This document shows, one piece after another, positions 43,507 to 50,891 of a DNA stretch of 64,000 nucleotides. The stretch is from Hyphomicrobiales bacterium (GTDB lineage Bacteria > Pseudomonadota > Alphaproteobacteria > Rhizobiales > Rhizobiaceae). Both the position numbers and the translations under genes were made by a program. The stretch lies in the NCBI GenBank assembly GCA_900470195.1, contig UEIJ01000001.1:467921-531920 (forward strand). Direction: 5' to 3'. The notes beneath the pieces are model-generated. The model had not been told where the DNA came from. It was given only the letters and a program-made list of their open reading frames with translations, and did not search any database. Every line of letters begins with the position of its first letter. Position 1 is the stretch's first letter.

Positions 43507-46500
43507 CACGCTGCCTCCTTCTCGCCGATACGCTCCACCGGCCAGCGGTCGAGCACTCTTGCGAGAACCACGGGACCATTGGCATCGATTGGCACGAACA
43601 TGCGCAGCTTCCATGAGATGATCTCGTGGAACAGGCCGTAGGCCGTGAGGCGCTCGCGCATCGTGTCGTCGAAGCCGGACAGCTCGATCCGGTTCGCGCC
43701 CATGACGCGGACGCGGCGAAGCTGAAGACCTTCGGCCAGATCGAGGATCGTGCGGCCGTCCATCAGGGCGGTGAACGCATCATCCGGCGTAATCGCGGCT
43801 GCGCCGGTCGCGGTCGCATTCGCGGCCCAGGCCGGCGAGACCTTGCGGCCGATGATACGCTCGCCCTCGTCGGTCTGAAGCCGATAGACGCGCGTCGAAT
43901 CGTTCGGCAGCCGCTTCCAGATGGGCAGAAGCAAGCCCGTGACCATGTGAAGCGACGCATCGGTGAATTCCGGCACCTCGGCAATCTCGGCGTTCCATGC
44001 CGAGGCGAAGGTCTCCCGGTCAGCGTCGACCCAACGGGTCTCCCCCATCATCCTCACCGGGATATTGTGGGCCTCCGTCGGCCGGATCAGCCGGACGCGG
44101 CGCTCGATCTCGCCATCGTCGAGCATGATGCTGGTGGCCGGGATCTGAACGGCAGCGCGCCCCGAGCGCTCATTGACGAGCAGCTTGGCGCGCGGATCGC
44201 CGAGTTCGGCCAGAGCGGCGTCAAGCGTCACAGGACGGTTGCGCCTGCGCTCGTTGATCGTCAGCAGACTGGTTTCCGCACCGGTGCGCGGATGGGTGTA
44301 GATCGTCTGGCGATCGACGACGACGAAGCTTTCGGCGCGGAGCGTCTCCAGCCCCGCGTCATAGGTGCCCGACGCGATCGCGCCCTCGATGCGGGCGGTC
44401 AGAAGCTGTTCGAAGGCCGTGAAGAGGATGCCCTGAAGCTCGATGGTGAGCGCGAGCAGCCGATTGAGGAACGTCGTGATCGGCGGCAACTCGTCCTTGA
44501 TGCCGGTCGAGTCCATCAGCTTCAGGCCGGTGGCTTCCTCGAAGCGCTGGAGCGAGCAGCCTTCGACCTTGCCGCGCACCAGCAGCATATAGAGCTGGCG
44601 GAGTGCGTCGCGGGCGTAGTGACTCTCCAGATTGTCCTCGGGGCGGAACAGCCCCTGGCCGCCGGTCTGGCGCTGGCCGCGCGTGATCGCGCCCAGCGTG
44701 TCGAGGCGGCGGGCAATGGTGCTGAGAAAGCGCTTCTCAGCCTTCACATTGGTCGAGATCGGCCGGAAGAGCGGCGGCTGCGCCTGGTTTGTGCGGTGCG
44801 TGCGGCCGAGGCCCTGAATGGCGGTGTCGGCTTTCCAGCCCGCCTCGAGCAGGTAGTGGACGCGGAGCCGCGTGTTCTTCGCCGACTTCTCCGCATGGTA
44901 GCTGCGGCCGGTGCCGCCGGCGTCCGAGAAGACGAGGACACGCTTCCGGTCGTCCATGAAGGCTTGCGTCTCGGACAGATTGGCAGCGCCGGCGCGCGTC
45001 TCGACCACAAGGCGGTCGATGGTGACGCTGTCGCCGCGCTTGCGGACGATGCGGCGCGACCGGCCCGTCACCTCGGCAACCATATCCGTCCCGAAATGCT
45101 GGACGAGCTGGTCGAGCGCGCCGGGAACCGGCGGCAGGCTGGCGAGCTTGGCGATCAGCGCATCGCGGCGCGCGACGGCCTCACGGCTTTCGACCGGCTG
45201 GCCGTCGCGATAGACCGGGCGCGACGACATATTGCTCTCCGAATCCGTGAACGGCTCGTAGAGCTGGACCGGGAAGGAATGGGCAAGATAGTCGAGAAGG
45301 TATTCGCGCGGCGTGATGTCGATGCGGACGTCGTTCCACTCCTCGGTCGGCAATTCGGCCAGCCGGCGTTCCATCAGCGCCTCGCCGGTCGAGACGATCT
45401 GGATGACGGCCGAATGGCCCGCCTCCAGATCGGCGGCGATCGAGCGAAGCAGGGTCGGTGTCTTCATGCTGGTCAGCAAATGGCCGAAGAAGCGCTGCTT
45501 GGCGCACTCGAAGGCCGAGCGGGCGGCGGATTTCGCCTGCTTGTTGAGCGTGCCCGAACCGCCCTCGCCGCCGCCGGTGATATTGGCGGCCTGCATCGCC
45601 GCATCCAGATTGTCATGGATGATGGCAAAGGCGCCGGCATAGGCATCGTAGATGCGAACCTGCTCGGGCGTCAGCTCATGCTCGACCAACTCATATTCGA
45701 CGCCGGCGAAGGAGAGCGAGCGGGCGGTATAGAGGCCGAGCGCGCGAAGATCGCGGGCGAGCACCTCCATCGCCGCCACGCCGCCGGCCTCGATCGCCTC
45801 GACAAACTCGGCGCGCGTCGCGAACGGGAAATCCTCGCCGCCCCACAGGCCGAGCCGCTGCGCATAGGCGAGATTGTGGACGGTGGTCGCGCCGGTGGCG
45901 GAGACATAGACGACGCGGGCACTGGGAAGCGCGTGCTGAAGGCGCAGGCCGGCGCGGCCCTGCTGCGAGGCGGCGACGTCACCGCGTTCTCCCTTGCCGC
46001 CAGCGGCGTTCTGCATGGCATGCGCCTCGTCGAAAATGATCACTCCATCGAAGTCGGAGCCCAACCATTCGACGATTTGCTTGACCCGCGAAACCCTCTC
46101 TCCGCGGTCGTCGGAGCGCAGCGTGGCATAGGTTAAAAATAGGATGCCCTCGCTCAGCGTGATCGGCTTGCCCTGCGGAAACCGCGACAACGGCGAGACC
46201 AGCAGGCGCTCCATGCCGAGCGCGCCCCAGTCGCGCTGCGCGTCCTCGATCAACTTGTCCGACTTCGAGATCCAGACGGCTTTGCGCCGTCCCTGGAGCC
46301 AGTTATCGAGGATGATCGCAGCCGATTCCCGGCCCTTACCGACGCCGGTGCCGTCGCCGATCATGAAGCCCTGACGCAGCCGGACGGCGCCCTTGGCGTC
46401 CTCAGACGCAGCGGTCAGCTTGTCGAGGGTGTCGTCCACCGTCCACGCACCGGCGAGGAAATCCGAATGCGCCTCGCCGGCATAGATCACCGTTTCGAGC

Positions 46501-47855
46501 TGCGCGTCGGACAGGAGATCGAGGACGTTCCCCGGCAGCGTCGGGCGATAGCTCGGCTTCGGCGGGGCGACGCTCGCCATGGCCGCCGACTGCACGAGCT
46601 GGGTCGGATGCGCCTGAGCCCCGGAAATCCGGACGGTCTGGAGGGCGTATTCCTCATAGATCGCATCGGAAAGGCGACCGGCATCCGCCGGCCTCCAGTC
46701 AACGGTTTCGTAATCGAGCGGAGTGCCTTCCGGCTCGGCATGCGCCACGACGGGCGCGGCCCTTGCGGCCCGGTTGACATAGGCGCGGACGGTGCGAGGC
46801 GCGACCACAGGGGCCGAGACGGCCGGATCAATTGGCAGTCGTGGCGGGAGATGCTCGGTCAGCCATCCAAGCAAAGTGGCCACACCCGTCGCGACGCCCA
46901 GCGCGGTCGGGAATACGGACGGGTCGTCCGCCGGCACCTTGTCGATGATGGTCAGGCGGGTCGGAAAGGTCGTGCCGTGCTTCGCATAGACCGAGCCGTC
47001 GAGCGCGGCGGAGAAGACGACGCGGCCGCGTTCCTGCAGCCGGCCATAGGCTGCGGCCCAGGCCGAAGCGTCGGGAGCGAAGTTCGCGCCGGTGATGGTG
47101 ACGAGACGGCCGCCGGGTGCGAGACGCGCCAGCGCCGAGGCAACGTGGCGGAAGGCGGCGTCTGCCATCCGCCCTTCAACATTGGCCATGACGGAGAACG
47201 GTGGGTTCATCAGCACGACGGATGGCAGAATGCCGGTGTCGAGATGATCGTCGATCTGCGCCGCGTCGAAGCGGGAGACGGACAGGGCCGGAAAGAGAAG
47301 AGACAGGAGACCGGCGCGGGTCTCCGCGAGTTCGTTGAGCACCAGCGAGCCTCCGGCGATCTCGGCCAGGATGGCGAGAAGCCCGGTGCCGGCTGACGGC
47401 TCCAGCACGCGGTCGGCGGGCGTGATCGCCGCCGCCGTCACGGCCGCGAGGCCGAGGGAGAGCGGAGTCGAAAATTGCTGGAAGGACTGGGATTCCTCTG
47501 AGCGGCGCGTATGCATCGGCAGGAGGCCGGCGATCTTGGCGAGCTGCGGCAGAACCGTCGCCGGAGAAGCGGATTTGCGGAAAAGCGCCTTGCCGTATTT
47601 GCGCAGGAAAAGCACGGTCGCCGCCTCGCAGGCGTCATAGGCCGTTTTCCAGCTCCACGCTCCGGTCGCGTCGGAGGCGTCGAAGGCAGACTCCATCGCG
47701 CTGCGCAGCATGGCGGCATCGACGCGCTGGCCGCGCTCGATATGAGGCAGGAGGATCTGCGCCGCGGCGAAGACGGCGGCAGGAGTGTCTGTGCAAGGGA
47801 CAAGTGAAAGCGGCGCGGTGGCGGATGCCGCCGCGGATGCGGGGATCATGTTCAT
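43506..47855 (-). CDS. Giant strawberry-notch-like helicase with N-terminal methyltransferase domain
   Basis: A 1,449-residue protein. The N-terminal SAM-methyltransferase-like domain (about 120-290) has EPSAGTGLLAILAE and the catalytic-type VVLMNPPFS. The SF2 helicase region has Walker A GDGTGVGKGRESAA, box II IIFDEAHAMQNAAG, and motif VI IQGLGRTHRTNQAQPPLF with VFSDAGGTGRSYH. The Strawberry notch C-terminal domain completes it. Such proteins are hallmarks of large alphaproteobacterial ICEs/plasmids and are thought to act on incoming DNA; biochemical role unproven. It has its own structured leader. Confidence 0.92.
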   Translation of the reverse strand: MNMIPASAAASATAPLSLVPCTDTPAAVFAAAQILLPHIERGQRVDAAMLRSAMESAFDASDATGAWSWKTAYDACEAATVLFLRKYGKALFRKSASPATVLPQLAKIAGLLPMHTRRSEESQSFQQFSTPLSLGLAAVTAAAITPADRVLEPSAGTGLLAILAEIAGGSLVLNELAETRAGLLSLLFPALSVSRFDAAQIDDHLDTGILPSVVLMNPPFSVMANVEGRMADAAFRHVASALARLAPGGRLVTITGANFAPDASAWAAAYGRLQERGRVVFSAALDGSVYAKHGTTFPTRLTIIDKVPADDPSVFPTALGVATGVATLLGWLTEHLPPRLPIDPAVSAPVVAPRTVRAYVNRAARAAPVVAHAEPEGTPLDYETVDWRPADAGRLSDAIYEEYALQTVRISGAQAHPTQLVQSAAMASVAPPKPSYRPTLPGNVLDLLSDAQLETVIYAGEAHSDFLAGAWTVDDTLDKLTAASEDAKGAVRLRQGFMIGDGTGVGKGRESAAIILDNWLQGRRKAVWISKSDKLIEDAQRDWGALGMERLLVSPLSRFPQGKPITLSEGILFLTYATLRSDDRGERVSRVKQIVEWLGSDFDGVIIFDEAHAMQNAAGGKGERGDVAASQQGRAGLRLQHALPSARVVYVSATGATTVHNLAYAQRLGLWGGEDFPFATRAEFVEAIEAGGVAAMEVLARDLRALGLYTARSLSFAGVEYELVEHELTPEQVRIYDAYAGAFAIIHDNLDAAMQAANITGGGEGGSGTLNKQAKSAARSAFECAKQRFFGHLLTSMKTPTLLRSIAADLEAGHSAVIQIVSTGEALMERRLAELPTEEWNDVRIDITPREYLLDYLAHSFPVQLYEPFTDSESNMSSRPVYRDGQPVESREAVARRDALIAKLASLPPVPGALDQLVQHFGTDMVAEVTGRSRRIVRKRGDSVTIDRLVVETRAGAANLSETQAFMDDRKRVLVFSDAGGTGRSYHAEKSAKNTRLRVHYLLEAGWKADTAIQGLGRTHRTNQAQPPLFRPISTNVKAEKRFLSTIARRLDTLGAITRGQRQTGGQGLFRPEDNLESHYARDALRQLYMLLVRGKVEGCSLQRFEEATGLKLMDSTGIKDELPPITTFLNRLLALTIELQGILFTAFEQLLTARIEGAIASGTYDAGLETLRAESFVVVDRQTIYTHPRTGAETSLLTINERRRNRPVTLDAALAELGDPRAKLLVNERSGRAAVQIPATSIMLDDGEIERRVRLIRPTEAHNIPVRMMGETRWVDADRETFASAWNAEIAEVPEFTDASLHMVTGLLLPIWKRLPNDSTRVYRLQTDEGERIIGRKVSPAWAANATATGAAAITPDDAFTALMDGRTILDLAEGLQLRRVRVMGANRIELSGFDDTMRERLTAYGLFHEIISWKLRMFVPIDANGPVVLARVLDRWPVERIGEKEAA

Positions 47856-47875
47856 GGAAGAAGCCTCGGGAGAGC

Positions 47876-47934
47876 GGGACAGGATCGAGCCCGTGCAGCG
47901 CTCTCTCTCGACCGCACAGGCTCAAATCCGTCCC
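47876..47934 (-). promoter_or_regulatory. Structured leader of the strawberry-notch gene (type A)
   Basis: GGGACAGGATCGAGCC (47876-47891) pairs with GGCTCAAATCCGTCCC (47919-47934), 12 of 16 positions, around a pyrimidine loop CTCTCTCTCG (GAGAGAG in RNA). A second run ACTCTCACTCTCACT-like lies at 47942-47956. The stem base is 20 bases before the ATG. Confidence 0.55.
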
Positions 47935-48065
47935 GGCCTCGCTCTCACTCTCACTCCATCGGCCAAAATCGCCGAAAGCCGCCGATCGCGGCCCCTGGCG
48001 GCCGAAGGGTGAGTGGCAACATGGCCGGCCTTGCTTGCCGACCAGACCATGGCAGACACAAAAAG

Positions 48066-48093
48066 AGCGCCCCGCCTGTAGAGGGGGCGCTCA
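48066..48093 (-). terminator. Rho-independent terminator on minus strand
   Basis: GAGCGCCCC ... GGGGCGCTC (9-bp perfect stem), preceded on the plus strand by AAAAA, so minus-strand RNA ends in U5. It lies 7 bases after the stop of the gene at 48101-48745. Confidence 0.85.
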
Positions 48094-48100
48094 AATGGCG

Positions 48101-48745
48101 TCAGCCGAACCGGCGACCTGTTTCGGTAAAGGTGTATTCATTGGCGATGATCGTCTCATCGACTGCCTCGTCCGAGGACAGGTATTCGTATTCGCGCTCC
48201 AATTGGCGATAGAGCCAGCGGGCCAGATCGCGCAGCGCCTCGAGGACGATCTCCTCGGCGTCGGCGGTCATGTCCTGATAGGTGGGGCTGTCACGTTCGA
48301 CCGAAATGGACATGCAATACTCGTGATAGTAGTGCCCACGATGGCTAGTCTCGGCGCGAAGCTGGTAGAAGTTCCGGCGCTGGATCGCCAGCAACGCATC
48401 GGCAATCTCATGCAGCTTCTTGTCCTGCGGCGCATAGGATCGGATCTCGGCCGCGGCATTCCTCCGATACGAATAATAGCATTCGAACGATGCGCCATCG
48501 CCCTGCGACCAGAAGCCTGTAAAGGCGACACGAGGCTCCTGACGTGTGCCGTCGGCCATGAGGCGGACGGTGCGGGTCTTGAAGCGGATTCCGAGGATTT
48601 CCGCGATCTGCTGGAAATCCTCATAGACGGAATCGTACCAGTCATAGTCGAAGCCGCCTTCACGATATCAGGCGCGGGCCTTGTCCTTTGCGGCATCGGA
48701 AAGCTCGTCGAGCCGATAGACCGTGGTTTCGATGATCTCAGGCAT
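48101..48745 (-). pseudogene. Antitoxin-of-stability-system-like gene with in-frame UGA
   Basis: From ATG 48745 the frame reads MPEIIETTVYRLDELSDAAK, DKARA, then TGA (48668-48670), then YREGGFDYDWYDSVYEDFQQ and on to the end without further stops. Homologues I recall have Trp at the stop (ARAWYREGG). The later part has FTGFWSQGDGASFECYYSY and RNFYQLRAETSHRGHYYHEY. The whole would be 214 residues. An internal ATG (48559) could give the C-terminal 152 residues. Coupled by an 8-base overlap to the preceding gene. Confidence 0.7.
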
Positions 48746-49154
48746 CGGGATCACCTCCATCCAGCACTTCGGCAAGCCAGCCGTCGGTGTAGGTCCAGGC
48801 TACGGTTTCCCCTGTAGCGAGATCGAGCACATGAGCGCCGCCGCCGAAGCCGTCGACGCGCGGCTTCGAGCAGGCGTTGGCATACTGAAACCCCCAGCGG
48901 CCGGTCAGTCCGAATTCGGCGGCGCAACGCTTCACAAACTGAATCAGGCGCTCCGGGTCGCCCGTGACGTCATCGCGCATCCAGAGTTTGGTGCCGCCAT
49001 GCTCGGGCTGGATTGACAGGAGGAAACTGTCGGACGGCGGCTCTTCCGAAGCGTTTTCCTCGGAAAGTTGATTGTAGAGATCGAGGGCGCGAGCGGCGTT
49101 GTCGGACGTCCCCACATCGAGCAGGCAGGAAAAATGGGTGAAGTAGTCGGCCAT
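48738..49154 (-). CDS. Conserved ICE protein of unknown function (138 aa)
   Basis: Begins MADYFTHFSCLLDVGTSDNA and has a central acidic region and GFQYANACSKPRVDGFGGGA, HVLDLATGETVAWTYTDGWL. I recognise the FTHFSC start as recurrent beside the antitoxin-like gene in this ICE family but know no function. No membrane helix or catalytic motif. Overlaps the next gene by 8 bases. Confidence 0.6.
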   Translation of the reverse strand: MADYFTHFSCLLDVGTSDNAARALDLYNQLSEENASEEPPSDSFLLSIQPEHGGTKLWMRDDVTGDPERLIQFVKRCAAEFGLTGRWGFQYANACSKPRVDGFGGGAHVLDLATGETVAWTYTDGWLAEVLDGGDPDA

Positions 49155-49175
49155 GTCAGGCTCCTGAAACGACAA

Positions 49176-49196
49176 AGCCCGGCGCGAAGCCGGGCT
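49176..49196 (-). terminator. Terminator after the 49218-49775 gene
   Basis: AGCCCGGC-GCGAA-GCCGGGCT, a perfect 8-bp stem 21 bases after the stop, followed in minus-strand RNA by UUUGU. Confidence 0.75.
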
Positions 49197-49217
49197 GATT
49201 GAAGGAAGGGAATGGAA

Positions 49218-49775
49218 TCAGGCCGCCTGCGGTAGCCTGAGCAGCTCGGCGGCGGTCTCGCGCCAAAGCGGATCGACCAGCCGCGCTTCCAGCAACGCCG
49301 CTCCGAATCGCAGGACGCGGGCCGACACATGATCGCCTCGGCCGGAGGCAGCGAAGGCCAAGCCGCGCTTTCGGCTGGCTTCGATGATGATGCGGCGGGC
49401 CTCGCCGTCGCTGGCGACCGGCTGCCGCCAGAGAATGATCCCGGCTCGGATTTCGCCACCGAGAACCAAGCCGAGCGCGCTGTCCTGAATGACGATCAGG
49501 CGCGGCTCGAAGCGCAACCCGGTGTCGTCGCCGGGGCCGAGATCGCCGCGCGAAACGTGGAGCGCGGCAAGAGCAATGGCGTTTTCCGGCGATGCCGCCT
49601 CGCCAAGCGAGACGCTGCGGTCGCGGTAATCGGCATCGGTGGCGTCGGCATAGCTGATGGTGCCGAGGCAGGAGATGCGCAGCGGCAGCTTCTGCGTCCG
49701 CTGAAATCCGGACAGCACCCGCTCGGCGAGAATCCGCTCGATCGGGCCGAAGGTGGATTGGCTGGCATGGGTCAT
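49218..49775 (-). CDS. Unrecognised ICE gene (185 aa)
   Basis: A soluble protein beginning MTHASQSTFGPIERILAERV with LGTISYADATDADYRDRSVS and LRFEPRLIVIQDSALGLVLG. No motif known to me. It forms a single-gene unit with a type A structured leader before it and a terminator after it. ATG 49775 is chosen since GTGGAG lies just before and the leader hairpin ends there. Confidence 0.6.
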   Translation of the reverse strand: MTHASQSTFGPIERILAERVLSGFQRTQKLPLRISCLGTISYADATDADYRDRSVSLGEAASPENAIALAALHVSRGDLGPGDDTGLRFEPRLIVIQDSALGLVLGGEIRAGIILWRQPVASDGEARRIIIEASRKRGLAFAASGRGDHVSARVLRFGAALLEARLVDPLWRETAAELLRLPQAA

Positions 49776-49790
49776 CGGGATCGCTCCACA

Positions 49791-49828
49791 ACGGGCGCCG
49801 AGAGCCCTTCTCTCAGCATTCAACCCGT
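49791..49828 (-). promoter_or_regulatory. Type A structured leader
   Basis: ACGGG (49791-49795)/CCCGT (49824-49828) with an inner CCGAGAG/CTCTCAG pairing around CCCTT. In RNA: ACGGGTTGAATGCTGAGAG then AAGGG. It ends 15 bases before the ATG and shares its sequence plan with the leaders of parB and ardC. Confidence 0.6.
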
Positions 49829-49961
49829 CATGGCCAAAGGCGCGACCTCTTCCTCTCCTCTGCCGAAGGCCTTGCCTCGGCGATGGACAGCTCCAGCGCA
49901 AGGCGGAAGGCCCGGACGCTCCTAGGCGTCCCGAGCCATCGGAATGAGGCGCCTGCGCGCC

Positions 49962-50126
49962 TCAGCTCCATGGGTCGATTTCCAGTTTCACCATCTCGTC
50001 GTCGCCATCGAATTCGTCGGCGGGCATGGCGCCGTGGGTTCCGTCTCCGGCCTGGAACACAACGATCGAGACCATCAGCGTGGTAGCGAGGCTGGCGGCA
50101 AAGGCGGTGGCATCTGCGTAGGACAT
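49962..50126 (-). CDS. Small protein (54 aa), unknown function
   Basis: MSYADATAFAASLATTLMVS then IVVFQAGDGTHGAMPADEF and an acidic end (DEMVKLEIDPWS). One hydrophobic stretch (about 8-25) might be membrane-inserted. It is preceded by a type B hairpin leader like that of ssb, supporting that it is a real gene. Confidence 0.55.
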   Translation of the reverse strand: MSYADATAFAASLATTLMVSIVVFQAGDGTHGAMPADEFDGDDEMVKLEIDPWS

Positions 50127-50501
50127 GGGTTCGGCTCCTGTCTTGGGAGGCGGGGGACCATCCCCCGCGCGACAGGCGCCCGAAGTGTCTGAACGGGTCT
50201 GCAATCACCCTCGCGCGTTCGGGCATGTCCCGAATCCGCGAGGGCGGCACGCTCGCGTAAGCCGACCCCTCGTGGGTTGATTGACAAGGAAACGGCTCAG
50301 ACCAAGGTCAGCGAATGGAAGCGGGGGTGGTGTTCTGCCTCTGACAGGATGCCGAAATCCCGTCGCAGATGCCGCGCCGCGCCAGCCCACCTTCATGCCG
50401 GTCTCACCCGGATCGATGTGCTCCAGGCCGGAGACGGAACCCCACACGGTTGCGCAAGGATGGCCGGTGCAGGCGAAATTGAAACTCGACCGGGATGACG
50501 G
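50127..50501. promoter_or_regulatory. Structured non-coding region before the 54-aa gene
   Basis: No supported gene in 375 bases. Besides the type B hairpin at 50137-50176 it holds an extended hairpin at 50208-50244: CCCTCGCG/CGCGAGGG outside and TTCGGG/CCCGAA inside. The outer arms equal those of the hairpin at 42217-42236. Confidence 0.5.
50137..50176 (-). promoter_or_regulatory. Type B hairpin leader (second copy)
   Basis: Outer stem CCTGTC (50137-50142)/GACAGG (50171-50176) encloses GCGGGGGA-CCA-TCCCCCGC (50150-50168). Same layout and triloop as the ssb leader, with different bases in both stems. It ends 10 bases before the ATG. Confidence 0.65.
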
Positions 50502-50807
50502 TCAGCTCCAATTCTCCTCGGCGATCTCGCAGATGATCAGGGCGCGGGCCTTCAGCAGCAGGTCATCGCCACAGGTATCGATATGGCCATAGAACCGGGC
50601 GCGCGCACCGCACCGGTTTCAGTCGGCATAGTAGCAATATTCGCGGGCATCGAGGCGGAAGGCCCGCAAATCATCGGCCCAATGCGGCTTGGGCTCGACG
50701 ACGACGGTGATGCCGTCGCACGTCTCCTCCCAGGGCAGCGACCGCTCGGCCGGGGGACTTTTGCGGTCGGCCCGAAAGATGAAGTCGATGTCGATGTGAT
50801 CAGCCAT
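50502..50807 (-). pseudogene. Small gene with in-frame UGA (101 codons)
   Basis: From ATG 50807 (GGAAG upstream) the frame reads MADHIDIDFIFRADRKSPPA ... FRLDAREYCYYAD, then TGA at 50619-50621, then NRCGARARFYGHIDTCGDDL and LLKARALIICEIAEENWS to a TGA at 50502. Composition, hydrophilicity and cysteines continue smoothly across the stop, so the 101-residue form is probably ancestral; Trp is the likely original residue. A 62-residue product is otherwise possible. Function unknown. Confidence 0.6.
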
Positions 50808-50826
50808 GACGGCTTCCATAAAAAAT

Positions 50827-50846
50827 GCCCGGCGCGATGGCCGGGC
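50827..50846 (-). terminator. Terminator of parB
   Basis: GCCCGGC ... GCCGGGC stem followed on the minus strand by U-rich sequence (plus-strand AAAAAAT before it), 46 bases after the parB stop. Confidence 0.8.
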
Positions 50847-50891
50847 GAGTTGAAAAACGGTACGGGGCGGCCTGCGCCGCCCTGTATGCGG

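Noticed and set aside
43626..46136. 836-codon open frame on + opposite the strawberry-notch gene
   Set aside because: Antisense shadow; helicase motifs on minus are unmistakable.
40996..50621. Reassignment of UGA to tryptophan in this genome
   Set aside because: Dozens of clear genes here end in UGA, including ATGA overlaps throughout the trb operon, so UGA is a normal stop.
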